A stretch of DNA of 64,000 bases from Streptomyces sp. MST-110588 (GCF_022695595.1 NZ_CP074380.1:6206001-6270000); one strand, 5' to 3'; positions 1 through 8,300 are shown, counted from the first letter of the stretch. Numbers and translations are program-made. The notes: generated from the letters alone by a model not told the origin.

Positions 1-1216
1 GGTGCTTGGGGCCGCTGGGGCGGCGGGGCGGCGGCAGGCTCGGCGCCTTGGCCAGGGCTCCGCCGGGCACCGGGGTGACGGTGATCAGGTCCGGCGGTAC
101 GACCAGGACCACGCGTACGCCGCCGTACGCGGACACCCGCAGGGCGACCTTGAAGCGGTTGGTGTGGGACAGCCGGCCGACCACCGCCAGGCCCAGGCGC
201 GGCGATTCCCCCAGGTCATCGAGGTCCAGCCCGCTGGAGGAGTGTTGCGCCAGAGCCCGTTCGGCGCGGATGCGGGCCTCGTCGGTCAGGCCGAGCCCGG
301 CGTCCTCGATCTCGACGGCGACACCCGACTGGACCTCGGTCGCGGTCAGATGGACACGGGTCTGCGGCGGTGAATAGCGGGTGGCGTTGTCCAGGAGCTC
401 GGCCACGGCGTGGATCAGGGGCTCGGCCGCGCGGCCCAGGACACCGACGTCGGCCACCGAGTGCAGGTCGACGCGCTGGTAGTCGGTGATCCGGGACATG
501 GCTCCGCGCAGCACGTTGAACAGCGGGATGTCCTTCTGCCACTGGCGCCCCGGCCGGGCACCGCCGAGAACGGCGATGCTGTCCGCCAGCCGTCCGATCA
601 GCGCGGTGCGGTGGTCCAGGTGCAGCAGATCGCCGAACACCTGCGGGTCCTGCCCGTGCCGGTCCTCCATCTCCCGCAGTTCCAGGGCCTGTTGGTGCAC
701 GATGGCCTGGACGCGCCGGGCGATGTTGACGAAGGCCCGCTGGGCGGCGTCACGCAGGTCCTCCTCGGCCTCGACGGCCTGGAGGACGTAGCGCAGCACC
801 GCGTGGTGTGCGGCTTCGAAGCCGGGGCTCACCCGGGACACCTGGCAGGTGCTGCGCAGTACGTCCTCGACCGGCATGCCCTTTTGGAGCCGGGCCATGG
901 CCGCGGGCAGGGTCTCCTTGGCCATCCGTAGGGTTTCGGCCTCCTGCTGGGCCATCTGCCGTTGCAAGGCGGCCTCCCGCTCGGCGTACTGCCTGCGCAG
1001 CTCGTCGATCGCACGGCCCCGGCGCGCTGCCTTCCCGCCCGCGAAGGCCACCGCGGCGGTCGCCACGACGCCGATCCAGACGGCATGGGAACGGGCCGCC
1101 GTGGGCAGCAACGGAACGGCGACGGCCGCACATATGGCCAGGAGCGCGGGTGGCAGCAACCACATTGCGGTGGAGGCCGGCCCCGGCCTTCCGGGTGACG
1201 AATCAGCACGAACCAT
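1..1216 (-). CDS. ATP-binding sensor histidine kinase-like protein (CvnA/nitrate-sensor type), 3' end outside window
   Basis: Open on the minus strand from 1216 to the window edge, so the C-terminus is missing. The N-terminus has two hydrophobic segments (starting WLLPPALLAICAAVAVPLL and VWIGVVATAAVAFAGG), then a long charged helical stretch. The histidine region reads LHLDHRTALIGRLADS, followed by a GHKL-type ATPase domain with the N-box ELLDNATRYSPP and a G1-like EIEDAGLGL. This is the layout of the Streptomyces conservon sensor kinases (CvnA) and nitrate-sensor-like kinases. CvnA genes are usually followed by roadblock, DUF742 and GTPase genes, which would lie left of the window. GAGG sits 6 nt before the ATG at 1216; an in-frame ATG at 1222 is the alternative. 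Membrane signalling protein; ligand unknown. Confidence 0.8.
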   Translation of the reverse strand, partial: MVRADSSPGRPGPASTAMWLLPPALLAICAAVAVPLLPTAARSHAVWIGVVATAAVAFAGGKAARRGRAIDELRRQYAEREAALQRQMAQQEAETLRMAKETLPAAMARLQKGMPVEDVLRSTCQVSRVSPGFEAAHHAVLRYVLQAVEAEEDLRDAAQRAFVNIARRVQAIVHQQALELREMEDRHGQDPQVFGDLLHLDHRTALIGRLADSIAVLGGARPGRQWQKDIPLFNVLRGAMSRITDYQRVDLHSVADVGVLGRAAEPLIHAVAELLDNATRYSPPQTRVHLTATEVQSGVAVEIEDAGLGLTDEARIRAERALAQHSSSGLDLDDLGESPRLGLAVVGRLSHTNRFKVALRVSAYGGVRVVLVVPPDLITVTPVPGGALAKAPSLPPPRRPSGPKH

Positions 1217-1222
1217 CGGCAT

Positions 1223-1558
1223 CCTCAGAGCACTAAGGGAAGGGACAGGGAGTCATACGCGGAATTCGCGGAGATCAAAAGGCAGCGGAAACGCCAGGAA
1301 TGGCCGCCGGCGCTGCGCGGCAGTGAGCATAGCGGGGCACGAATGGCTCCGCGGTGCATGTGCATACAACACATGAATGCACTCACGTGCGAAATCAAGA
1401 AGAATCGTTTGGCGCTAGCCGTTCACTGGAATTACGAAGAGTCGTGACGATTGCGAGCTGAATGCCCGCATTCGCCTATCCGCCGCGCCGTCGGTCGCAT
1501 GGAGTTGCGAAATGTGATCAGCCCGTCCCAGAAACTGTCCGGGACGGGCTGAGCTGGG
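1223..1558. other. intergenic region with kinase promoter area
   Basis: 336 bp without a convincing gene. It is more AT-rich than its surroundings and presumably carries the promoter of the sensor kinase. Around 1352-1390 there are repeated GTGCAT/ATGCAC words. The strong hairpin at 1520-1550 ends the XRE/DUF397 transcript. No coding potential seen. Confidence 0.5.
1520..1550 (-). terminator. terminator of the XRE-DUF397 pair
   Basis: Perfect 10-bp stem AGCCCGTCCC (1520-1529) with GGGACGGGCT (1541-1550), 11-nt loop, 9 nt beyond the DUF397 stop on the minus strand. No U-run, as is common in Streptomyces. Confidence 0.75.
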
Positions 1559-1759
1559 TCATGCCGTCTTGAGAGCCGTGATGAACGCGGTCCAGGAGGC
1601 GGTCGGGAAGGTGAGTATGGGGCCGTGGGGGTTCTTGCTGTCGCGTACGGGGACGAGGCCGGGCAAGTCCTCGGTGATCTCGACGCAGTTACCCCCGTTG
1701 GCGTTGCTGTAGCTGCTGGCGCGCCAGTGAGCGGTACTCACATCGGGGGAGTGATGCAT
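1559..1759 (-). CDS. DUF397 domain protein
   Basis: 66-residue protein with the family pattern: WRASSYSNANGGNCVE near the N-terminus, VPVRDSKNPHGPILTF in the middle, and a closing W-x-AFI. DUF397 proteins are very common in Streptomyces beside XRE regulators with a DUF5753-type C-terminal domain and are thought to act with them, as in the WhiJ-like and abaA-like pairs. Here the ATG at 1759 overlaps the end of the upstream XRE gene by 22 nt, implying translational coupling. I infer it is the partner of that regulator; biochemical role unknown. Confidence 0.88.
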   Translation of the reverse strand: MHHSPDVSTAHWRASSYSNANGGNCVEITEDLPGLVPVRDSKNPHGPILTFPTASWTAFITALKTA

Positions 1760-2583
1760 GACTGATAGTCCTCCATCGCCTTTCGGATCAGTTTCGCCGA
1801 CTCCGCGGGCGAAAGAGCGATGGCACGCAGCACCTCGTACTGTCGCCGCCACTTCTTCACCGCTTCCGGTACCTCGTAGAGATGACCGGCTTCGATGCCC
1901 TCCTCGTAGGCCACCGAGGAGCCGTTGGGGAGTGTCAGCAAGGTCAGTGCACCGCTCATCAGCGTGTGCAGTCCTGCGTTGAAGGGCACCACTTGAACCT
2001 TGCTGTATGGAGTATCCACTTGCTCCAGGAGCGAGGCCAGTTGTTCGTACATGCATTCTTCGCTGCCGGCCGGCCTGCGCAGCACCGACTCGTCGATGAT
2101 CGCCCACCGGTAGGGAGGGGTTGCCGAGTACTGACGTTCACGCCGGGACAGCCGGGCAGCGACCCGTTCCTCGATCTGCTCATCGGTCCAGCAGCCCAGA
2201 CTGCGGAACAGCACCCGGGCGTACGCCTCGGTTTGAAGGCACCCGGGGACGACCTGCGGTTCGTAGTTCTCGATCGTTTCGGCTTGTGCTTCGAGGTCCA
2301 TGAAGCGCCGGTACTGATCCGGATGCACCTCACGCTTGGCGAGTTGGTACAGGTCGTAGAAGTGCTTGCCGGTGCCGAACGCTGCGTCCAGTCTGACCGG
2401 CAGGTCGGAGGGCGGCATCAGCTCGGCCGTTTCGATGCGGGCCAGGGTGCTCTTGCTGGAGTTGACGATGGCGGCGAGCTGTACGAGGGAGAGCTTCGCG
2501 GCCTCGCGGTGGCGGCGTTGTTCGGAGCCGAAGTAGTGGCGGGCGGACACGTACGGGGTCAGGGTCCGGGACGTGAACTTCAT
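1738..2583 (-). CDS. XRE family transcriptional regulator (DUF5753-type)
   Basis: 281 residues. A helix-turn-helix of the XRE type covers about residues 18-70 (RREAAKLSLVQLAAIVNSSKSTLARIE region). The remainder matches the Scr1/DUF5753 class: YEPQVVPGCLQTEAYAR, a RRERQY turn, then an IDESVLRRP segment and a PFNAGLH motif. These regulators pair with DUF397 proteins in Streptomyces developmental or antibiotic control. Start ATG 2583 has AGAGAGG about 10 nt upstream. The divergent promoter region holds nested inverted repeats that could be its operator. Ligand and targets unknown; the two small divergent genes are the obvious candidate targets. Confidence 0.9.
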   Translation of the reverse strand: MKFTSRTLTPYVSARHYFGSEQRRHREAAKLSLVQLAAIVNSSKSTLARIETAELMPPSDLPVRLDAAFGTGKHFYDLYQLAKREVHPDQYRRFMDLEAQAETIENYEPQVVPGCLQTEAYARVLFRSLGCWTDEQIEERVAARLSRRERQYSATPPYRWAIIDESVLRRPAGSEECMYEQLASLLEQVDTPYSKVQVVPFNAGLHTLMSGALTLLTLPNGSSVAYEEGIEAGHLYEVPEAVKKWRRQYEVLRAIALSPAESAKLIRKAMEDYQSCITPPM

Positions 2584-2721
2584 GGGGGAGTCGCCTCTCT
2601 GCCGTCCCAATCTCAACTGTGGGACGAGACGCCCCTGTTGAGTCCCATGTCACACGGTGACGATGGTGATGCACACGGTAGTCACCGGGTGTTCAGGTGC
2701 GCCAGAGAGGCAAGGAAGTTC
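2584..2721. promoter_or_regulatory. divergent promoter region with nested inverted repeats
   Basis: 138 bp between the XRE gene and the small gene at 2722. GTCCCA at 2604-2609 faces TGGGAC at 2620-2625, and GTCCCA recurs at 2642-2647. CTCAAC (2612-2617) faces GTTGAG (2637-2642). A perfect GTCAC-ACG-GTGAC palindrome lies at 2649-2661. Repeated dyads in a divergent XRE promoter suggest operator sites for autoregulation (inference). Confidence 0.55.
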
Positions 2722-2970
2722 ATGTTCCATCGCATCGCGCGGTTCGCCGTGGCGTTGTCGCGCGGATTGCTGCCGGGGACCGGCCGCCATCGGGCCTGCG
2801 GGGCGCCGCCCGCCCGGGCCGGGCGGTACGTGCCCGCGGTCCGGACCCCGCGCCGGCGTCCCGAGGTCATGCTGCGTGGGGAGGCGAGCGCGCTGGTGAG
2901 GCCGTACACGCTGTCGCCGGAGGAGTTCCGTACGTGGCGGACGCGCCGCGCCGGGGCGGGGGCGCGGTGA
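2722..2970 (+). CDS. small unknown protein divergent from the XRE regulator
   Basis: 82 residues, basic and Arg/Pro/Ala-rich, starting MFHRIARFAVALSRG and ending with LVRPYTLSPEEFRTW plus an Arg-rich tail. AAGGAAG lies just before the ATG at 2722. The stop overlaps the next gene's GTG (GTGA), so the two are probably co-translated. RPY-x-LSPEE-like stretches occur in small proteins encoded beside Scr1-type XRE regulators in Streptomyces (memory). No enzymatic motif. Likely a target or accessory of the adjacent regulator; function unknown. Confidence 0.6.
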   Translation: MFHRIARFAVALSRGLLPGTGRHRACGAPPARAGRYVPAVRTPRRRPEVMLRGEASALVRPYTLSPEEFRTWRTRRAGAGAR

Positions 2971-3362
2971 GCGGGGGCGCGAGGACCGGGCGGCCGTCCG
3001 GTGCGCCGTTGCGTCTGCTGCCGTGGACCACACCTATGGGGCAGCCGTGCTACCTCAGTGCGGACGATCCGGAGAGTTTGTTGTCCTTGCTCGCTGACGA
3101 GGCGGAGGAGGAACTGCTTGCCGCCGCCGAGAGTCTGCTGTCCGACGCCGGGCCGCTGCCCGTGGTCGCGGATCTGGCGGCGCCGGAGCTGCGGCGCGTG
3201 ATCGCCCGCTTCGACCGGGCGCTGCGTGATGTCCTGTGCATCGCGGTCAGCCGGGGCGCCCGGCTGATACAGGGCGAGGCGCCGCCATGTGAGCACGGGA
3301 CCACCGAGCAGTGCGACGGCAAGACGTTCTGCTGCGGCTGCCGTCGGCAGATCTATCTGTGA
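2967..3362 (+). CDS. small unknown protein with Cys-rich C-terminus
   Basis: 131 residues from GTG 2967, overlapping the previous stop as GTGA. The middle is acidic and helical (SLLADEAEEELLAAAESLL). The C-terminus holds four Cys and a His in a short span (CEHG, EQCDG, FCCGC), which could bind zinc. A strong terminator follows, so 2722-3362 looks like a two-gene unit divergent from the XRE gene. I do not recognise the family. Confidence 0.65.
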   Translation: MSGGARTGRPSGAPLRLLPWTTPMGQPCYLSADDPESLLSLLADEAEEELLAAAESLLSDAGPLPVVADLAAPELRRVIARFDRALRDVLCIAVSRGARLIQGEAPPCEHGTTEQCDGKTFCCGCRRQIYL

Positions 3363-3400
3363 GGACTGCGGTGCGCGCGCCGGCCTCGTCGCAGGGCGGC

Positions 3401-3437
3401 GGTGGAGGCACCCGACGGCGGGCCGGGTGCCTCCACC
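3401..3437. terminator. strong bidirectional hairpin terminator
   Basis: Perfect 14-bp stem GGTGGAGGCACCCG (3401-3414) with its complement at 3424-3437 and a 9-nt loop. It lies between the convergent gene at 2967-3362 and the lipoprotein gene ending at 3469, so it can serve both strands. Confidence 0.85.
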
Positions 3438-3468
3438 GCACCTCGTGATCGATACATGATCAATACCC

Positions 3469-4020
3469 CTAGCCGGTGACCTTCACGGTCCAGTCGCACT
3501 CACTGATGATCTGAAGCTGGTGAGTGCCCGGCGTGTGCTGCTGGATGCTGCCCTTGCCGGTCTTGCCCAGCTCGTTGACGAGCTTGTCGTTCTTCTCGAA
3601 CACGATGAAGTTGCCCTTGCCGTCGACGGCAGCCATGGCCTTGGTGCAGTCGAACGTGTACGACAGCGTCCACTCCCCGCCGACCATGAACGCGCTGGTG
3701 TTCTTGGTGCGGAAACCCTTGAGGGCGAGGACCGTGGTCGGCTTGGCCTTGTGTGTGGGAGTGGGAGCCGCCTTGTGAGACGCCTCCGCCGACGTCGAAG
3801 CCGGTGCGCTCGCGGCCGGCTTGTCCTTGTCGCCCTTGTCGCCCTTGGCGCTCTTGTCGTCACTTCCGCAGGCGGAGACGGCGGCAGCGAACACGATGAC
3901 GGCGAGCGAGCCGCCGAGTCCCCGCTTGAAACGGCCGTTCCTCTTCTCGGCCGGCTGCCGCCGGCCCGCCTTCGGACCGGTCTTCGGACGGAAGTCGGAC
4001 ACCCTCATCACCCTGTTCAT
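3469..4020 (-). CDS. putative secreted lipoprotein
   Basis: 183 residues from ATG 4020 (a second ATG at 4008 is possible). A basic N-terminal stretch precedes the hydrophobic core SLAVIVFAAAVSACG, whose VSAC lipobox predicts lipid attachment at Cys. Next comes a Lys/Asp-rich linker (SAKGDKGDKDK) and an Ala/Ser/Thr/Pro linker, then a folded C-terminal region of about 90 residues with two Cys (FDCTKAM, SECDW) that may form a disulfide. The C-terminal part (WTLSYTFDC, TPGTHQLQI, WTVKVTG) resembles small beta-sandwich lipoproteins of Streptomyces. Surface or cell-wall location inferred; function unknown. Confidence 0.75.
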   Translation of the reverse strand: MNRVMRVSDFRPKTGPKAGRRQPAEKRNGRFKRGLGGSLAVIVFAAAVSACGSDDKSAKGDKGDKDKPAASAPASTSAEASHKAAPTPTHKAKPTTVLALKGFRTKNTSAFMVGGEWTLSYTFDCTKAMAAVDGKGNFIVFEKNDKLVNELGKTGKGSIQQHTPGTHQLQIISECDWTVKVTG

Positions 4021-4077
4021 CTGCAACCGCGAAATTCCCTGGCGCCGCACGGTGCCCACGCCCACCGTGATCACACA

Positions 4078-4120
4078 ACCATGGCGGGCCCATCCATAGG
4101 GTGGACGGGCCCGCCATGGT
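4078..4120 (-). terminator. very strong hairpin downstream of nadA
   Basis: Perfect 14-bp stem ACCATGGCGGGCCC (4078-4091) with GGGCCCGCCATGGT (4107-4120); inner pairs TCCA/TGGA extend it. It sits 120 nt beyond the nadA stop and 58 nt before the lipoprotein start, so it should insulate the two minus-strand genes. Confidence 0.75.
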
Positions 4121-4241
4121 GCGGATGGCTTCTGTGACGATGGGCGGACGCTTGCCGTACGGACGCCAGGTAAAGGGTCCGGGGTCGCGCCGCTTGGCCG
4201 GACGCATCGTACCGAAGACCCGGCTCGGCGAGCGGCTCCGG

Positions 4242-5420
4242 TTACGGGAGGGCGAGCATGCGTTCCAGGGCCAGCTTGGCGAAGCTCTCCGTCTCCGGGT
4301 CGACCTGGATGCGGTTGACGACCTTGCCGGACGCCAGGGATTCCAGCGTCCACACCAGGTGGGGGAGGTCGATGCGGTTCATGGTCGAGCAGAAGCAGAC
4401 CGTCTTGTCGAGGAAGACGATCTCCTTGCCCTCCGAGGCGAAGCGGTTGGCCAGGCGCCGTACGAGGTTCAGTTCGGTGCCGATGGCCCACTTGGAGCCG
4501 GCGGGGGCGGCTTCCAGGGTCTTGATGATGTATTCCGTGGAGCCGACGTAGTCCGCCGCGGCGACGACCTCGTGCTTGCACTCGGGGTGTACGAGAACGT
4601 TCACGCCGGGTATGCGGGCCCGTACGTCCTCCACGGACTCCAGCGAGAACCGGCCGTGCACGGAGCAGTGGCCCCGCCACAGGATCATCTTGGCCGCGCG
4701 GAGCTGCTCGGCGGTCAGGCCGCCGTTGGGCTTGTGCGGGTTGTAGACGACGCAGTCCTCCAGGGACATGCCCATGTCCCGTACGGCGGTGTTGCGGCCC
4801 AGGTGCTGGTCGGGGAGGAAGAGCACCTTCTCGCCCTGCTCGAAGGCCCAGTCCAGGGCCCGCTTGGCATTGGAAGAGGTGCAGATCGTGCCGCCGTGCT
4901 TGCCGGTGAACGCCTTGATGTCGGCCGAGGAGTTCATGTACGAGACGGGGACGACCTGCTCGGCCACGCCGGCCTCGGTCAGTACGTCCCAGCACTCGGC
5001 GACCTGCTCGGCGGTGGCCATGTCGGCCATCGAACAGCCGGCGGCCAGGTCGGGCAGGACGACCTGCTGCTCGTCGGTGGTCAGGATGTCCGCGGACTCG
5101 GCCATGAAGTGCACACCGCAGAAGACGATGTACTCGGCGTCCGGCCGGGCCGCCGCGTCACGCGCGAGCTTGAAGGAGTCCCCGGTCACGTCCGCGAACT
5201 CGATGACCTCGTCGCGCTGGTAGTGGTGACCGAGGATGAAGACCTTGTCCCCGAGCTTCTCCTTGGCCGCGCGGGCGCGCTCCACCAGGTCGGGGTCGGA
5301 CGGAGCCGGCAGGTCACCGGGGCACTCCACGCCGCGCTCACTCTTGGGGTCGGCCTCGCGGCCGAGCAGCAGCAGGGCCAGCGGGGTCGGCTGGACGTCC
5401 AGGGGCTGGGCGGTGGTCAC
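4242..5420 (-). CDS. nadA: quinolinate synthase NadA
   Basis: 392 residues. Condenses iminoaspartate with dihydroxyacetone phosphate to quinolinate in de novo NAD synthesis; cytosolic [4Fe-4S] enzyme. Family landmarks: LGHHYQRDEVIEFADVTGDS, the first cluster Cys in VFCGVHFM, a second in HPECKHEV, and the C-terminal VCFCSTMNRI. I prefer GTG 5420 (product starts MTTAQPL) because AGAGAGG lies 9 nt upstream; the GTG at 5429 would abut that Shine-Dalgarno. No nadB or nadC lies beside it. It diverges from an IscA/ErpA-type gene, which fits a shared need for Fe-S assembly. Confidence 0.96.
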   Translation of the reverse strand: MTTAQPLDVQPTPLALLLLGREADPKSERGVECPGDLPAPSDPDLVERARAAKEKLGDKVFILGHHYQRDEVIEFADVTGDSFKLARDAAARPDAEYIVFCGVHFMAESADILTTDEQQVVLPDLAAGCSMADMATAEQVAECWDVLTEAGVAEQVVPVSYMNSSADIKAFTGKHGGTICTSSNAKRALDWAFEQGEKVLFLPDQHLGRNTAVRDMGMSLEDCVVYNPHKPNGGLTAEQLRAAKMILWRGHCSVHGRFSLESVEDVRARIPGVNVLVHPECKHEVVAAADYVGSTEYIIKTLEAAPAGSKWAIGTELNLVRRLANRFASEGKEIVFLDKTVCFCSTMNRIDLPHLVWTLESLASGKVVNRIQVDPETESFAKLALERMLALP

Positions 5421-5429
5421 GACACGCAC

Positions 5430-5717
5430 CCTCTCTTTGCGTCGGTGGTTGCACCGGACCTTTTCGTCGGTTTGACGTTATCTATCATAACCGCTTCACG
5501 TCACTTTGACGATGGCCATCGTGTCGATGTGACGCATCCCCTCCCGCCGCCCCCCAAAGGGCTCGCGGACACCCCCCGAGGGTGTGCGAGCATGAAGGCG
5601 GAGGCCCTTCGCGAAGTCGGACGGCTTCCGGAGAATTCCAGCCCATCCGGAATGAATCCGGAGCCCCGTCGGTTGCAGCCGAGGGCAAGCGGTCCGTACA
5701 ACCCGGGAGAGATGTAG
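5430..5717. promoter_or_regulatory. nadA/erpA divergent promoter region
   Basis: 288 bp. An AT-rich island spans about 5461-5510, containing two direct copies of TTTGACG (5471-5477, 5505-5511) and an ATCTATCATAA stretch, unusual in this GC-rich context and a likely promoter or operator for nadA. On the plus-strand leader, a hairpin GCTCGC-gg-ACACCC with GGGTGTGCGAGC (5561-5591) lies upstream of the erpA-like start. Confidence 0.5.
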
Positions 5718-6071
5718 ATGAGCGTTCAGGACGAGACCACCGTCAGCGACGGCATCATCCTGTCCGACGCGGCTGCGTCGAAGGTCAAGAGCCTGCTGGA
5801 GCAGGAAGGCCGCGACGACCTCGCGCTGCGTGTGGCCGTGCAGCCCGGCGGCTGCTCCGGACTGCGCTACCAGCTCTTCTTCGACGAGCGCTCGCTCGAC
5901 GGGGATGTCGTCAAGGACTTCGACGGTGTCAAGGTCGTCACCGACCGGATGAGCGCCCCTTACCTGGGCGGTGCCTCCATCGACTTCGTCGACACCATCG
6001 AGAAGCAGGGCTTCACGATCGACAACCCCAACGCCACGGGCTCCTGCGCCTGCGGCGACTCCTTCAACTAA
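5718..6071 (+). CDS. erpA: IscA/ErpA (HesB) family iron-sulfur insertion protein
   Basis: 117 residues with the A-type carrier pattern: three conserved Cys in GGCSGLRY and the C-terminal GSCACGDSF. These proteins accept and deliver [2Fe-2S] or [4Fe-4S] clusters to apo-enzymes. Good Shine-Dalgarno GGGAGA before ATG 5718. Divergent from nadA, an Fe-S enzyme. The M. tuberculosis counterpart in the same neighbourhood is Rv2204c (memory). The symbol is used in the family sense; IscA versus ErpA cannot be separated by sequence alone. Confidence 0.93.
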   Translation: MSVQDETTVSDGIILSDAAASKVKSLLEQEGRDDLALRVAVQPGGCSGLRYQLFFDERSLDGDVVKDFDGVKVVTDRMSAPYLGGASIDFVDTIEKQGFTIDNPNATGSCACGDSFN

Positions 6072-6113
6072 GGCGACCGGGCGCCAGGGCGACCGGGCGC
6101 CGGGGCAACCGAA

Positions 6114-6160
6114 CGGCGAAGGCGGCGACCCCCTCTCGTAAGGGGGCGCCGCCTTCGCCG
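6114..6160. terminator. strong terminator after erpA
   Basis: Perfect 14-bp outer stem CGGCGAAGGCGGCG (6114-6127) with its complement at 6147-6160; the inner CCCCCT/AGGGGG pairs extend it to about 20 bp. It lies between convergent genes and can work in both directions. Confidence 0.85.
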
Positions 6161-6236
6161 TATGTGCTTTTCGGCTCTCCTCAGCCTTCCGGCTTTCTTC
6201 CAGCCTTTCGCGCTCTTCAGCTTTTCGGCTGGCGTG

Positions 6237-7924
6237 TCACTGCTCCGGCAGGGTCTGGCCGTCCGACGCGTCGACGACCTCGCGCCCGGCCAGCGGCTTC
6301 TCCAGCGTCACCGTACGCGTGAACTGCTTGGCGATCTTCACACAGACCTGGTGCGGCTTCTTGTCCTTGGCCACGACCTGCACCGTCACGTTCTTGCCGG
6401 ACTGCTCGGCGGACGCGGTGAACGTGCTGCACACCCCGCCCCAGAACCGCAGCTCCAGCGTCCTGCCGTCCTTGCCGACCGTGTAGGAGTCCAGGTCCAC
6501 CGCCCCCGGCTTGCCGGACGGCCTGCTGCCCCCGCCCTGCGAAGGAGGCGCCGGATCGACGTGGTCACCGCGTCCGCCCACGAGGAACTTGGGGTCGACC
6601 GCGGGTGGGTGACCGTGGTGGTGGAGTTCGGGCCGTCACCCGCGCCGGCCGGATGCACGGTGAACAGCCAGGACGGCACCAGCACCTGTCCGCCGCCCGT
6701 GTACTGCACCGCGAGCCCGAAGACCGCGCCGGTCACCTCCAGCGGCTTGCGGGGCCGGGACTGCTGCGGAGCGGTCCCCTCGCAGGGCGCCGTCCTGGCG
6801 TCCTCGCCGTTCTTGTACGGTGCCGCCGACGCGCAGCCGCCGATCTCGACCCGGCCGCCGGTGCCACCGGTCTTGTTGAGCTGCCCCAGTGTCGCCTTGG
6901 CGTCCAGTACCGGGTACCGGTCCCCCTTGACCGGGCGGGCGAGCTGCCCGCTGCCGCCGACGACCAGCCCGTCCGAGCCGACCTGGAGGTCGCTGCGCCA
7001 TCCGTACGTCGGCAGGCCGCCCAGCACCGGGTCGGCGCTGACGATCCGTACGGCCCCGGACAGCCCGCCCGCGTCCAGCTTCGCGTCCTGCTGGCCCAGT
7101 GCCGCCAGCACAGGCCGTACCACCTGCTTGGCCTTCTGCGGCGACACCGCGTCCTTGCCGCTGCCGTCGTCGTCCTGCGTCTCCTGCCACCCGCCACGGG
7201 CGGAGGGGCACTCGGGGCGGCTTCCGGCCGGAGCGGAGGAGGCGTCCGCGGAGGAGGCGCCGTCCTTCGCGGGTGCCTCCGCGCTGACGGGGTCGTCCGC
7301 CGAGCCGGCGCCGCCGGGTGCCGAGGGCGGTACGCAGCCGGTCCCGCCCGGACCGCCGTAGCGCGCGTACGTCCACGCGCCCGTACCGGTCTTCGTCACC
7401 TGGAGTACGGGCCCACGGCCATCAGGCGTACCGCCGACCTTCCAGACGGCTCCCTCCGACCGGACCTTCCCCGGCACGTCCAGGGCCTTGGCCAGCCGCT
7501 CGACCGTCTCCTGGCTGATCTGTCCCTTGGGCCGGTAGACGGGGGCCGAGGCCGGCCCGTCGGGGAGGTCGCCGACCGCCTTATAGGTCACGGACTGCGG
7601 GTTGGGCTCGCCGGGCGCGATCCCCGGCCGGGTGGAATCCCGCTGGTCCCGCTGCCCGTAGCCGTCCAGGGCCAGTGGCGGCGGGCCCTTCTTCGAGGCG
7701 CCCGCGGCGCCGCCGCCTCCGCCCGGAGCGGTGGAGGCCCAGTACGCCGCACCGCCGCCGACCAGGAGCACCGCGGCGGCCACGGAGGTGACCACCAACG
7801 GTGTACGCCGGTGCCGCGCGCCGCTGCCGGGGGTGCCCGTGCTGTCGTCGGAAGGGGTCCCGCCTCCGGTGGCGGGGGTGGGGGTGCCCCCGTCAAAGGC
7901 AGGGGGCGTGTCCTCGGTGCTCAC
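6237..7924 (-). pseudogene. membrane-anchored Ala/Gly/Pro-rich protein, interrupted by a -1 frameshift
   Basis: From GTG 7924 (GAAGGAG 7 nt upstream) the frame encodes a Pro/Gly/Thr-rich N-terminus, one transmembrane helix (TPLVVTSVAAAVLLVGGGAAY) and a long extracytoplasmic part. Near 6601-6608 the frame breaks: the natural continuation THP(A)VDPKFLVGGRGDH is in another frame and runs to the stop at 6237 (ending DASDGQTLPEQ). The span is 1688 nt, one short of 563 codons, consistent with one missing base. Without the shift the frame would end in Arg-rich nonsense at 6386. The S. coelicolor homolog beside the HesB gene is annotated as a large membrane protein (memory). Real mutation or sequencing error cannot be told here. 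Confidence 0.75.
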
Positions 7925-7960
7925 CGCATCGCTCCTTCGGCTCCGCTGAACAACTGATGT

Positions 7961-7984
7961 GCCGTCCCCTGTGAGGGGGACGGC
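7961..7984 (-). terminator. hairpin terminator of the small gene 8046-8300
   Basis: Perfect 9-bp stem GCCGTCCCC (7961-7969) with GGGGACGGC (7976-7984), 6-nt loop, downstream of the small minus-strand gene and just before the next gene's start. Confidence 0.65.
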
Positions 7985-8045
7985 AATTGGACGGAGCGGG
8001 GGCGCGCGCGGTTCCCCGCGCTACGTGGATCCCTGCGCGCGCCGG

Positions 8046-8300
8046 TCAGTCGCCGTAGTCGGACATCCCGTCAACCAGTGCCGCGGAAGCGGCGGGAATG
8101 CTGATCCCGTGCAGGTCCGAGGCGGCTTTGGGGGCCACGGACATCTGCCGTTCGGCTTTCCAGTGCGGCGCCATCCGCGCGCAGTCGCCGCGCAACTGGT
8201 CCATCGACTCCGGCTCCCGCGCCGGACCGGAGCCGGCGAGGGAGCCGGTGGGGGCGCCGGTGACGGAAAGAGACGTGACGGCTTTCACATACTTGGTCAT
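8046..8300 (-). CDS. small hypothetical protein
   Basis: 84 residues, starting MTKYVKAVTSLSVTG and ending DGMSDYGD. The central part (ESMDQLRGDCARMAPHWKAERQM) is amphipathic. No signal peptide or known motif. No Shine-Dalgarno precedes ATG 8300, but TACGGT lies 6 nt upstream, compatible with a leaderless transcript. A good terminator follows its stop, which supports it being a real gene. Divergent from the adenosine kinase-like gene. Function unknown. Confidence 0.5.
   Translation of the reverse strand: MTKYVKAVTSLSVTGAPTGSLAGSGPAREPESMDQLRGDCARMAPHWKAERQMSVAPKAASDLHGISIPAASAALVDGMSDYGD

Noticed and set aside
3860..4207. Minus-strand frame between nadA and the lipoprotein gene (MRPAKRRDPGPF)
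   Set aside because: It runs through the terminator hairpin and into the lipoprotein gene in another frame; no Shine-Dalgarno.
5561..5591. Hairpin in the erpA leader as a terminator
   Set aside because: The stem has a 2-nt bulge and lies between a promoter area and the erpA start. It may be regulatory; I only noted it inside the leader region.
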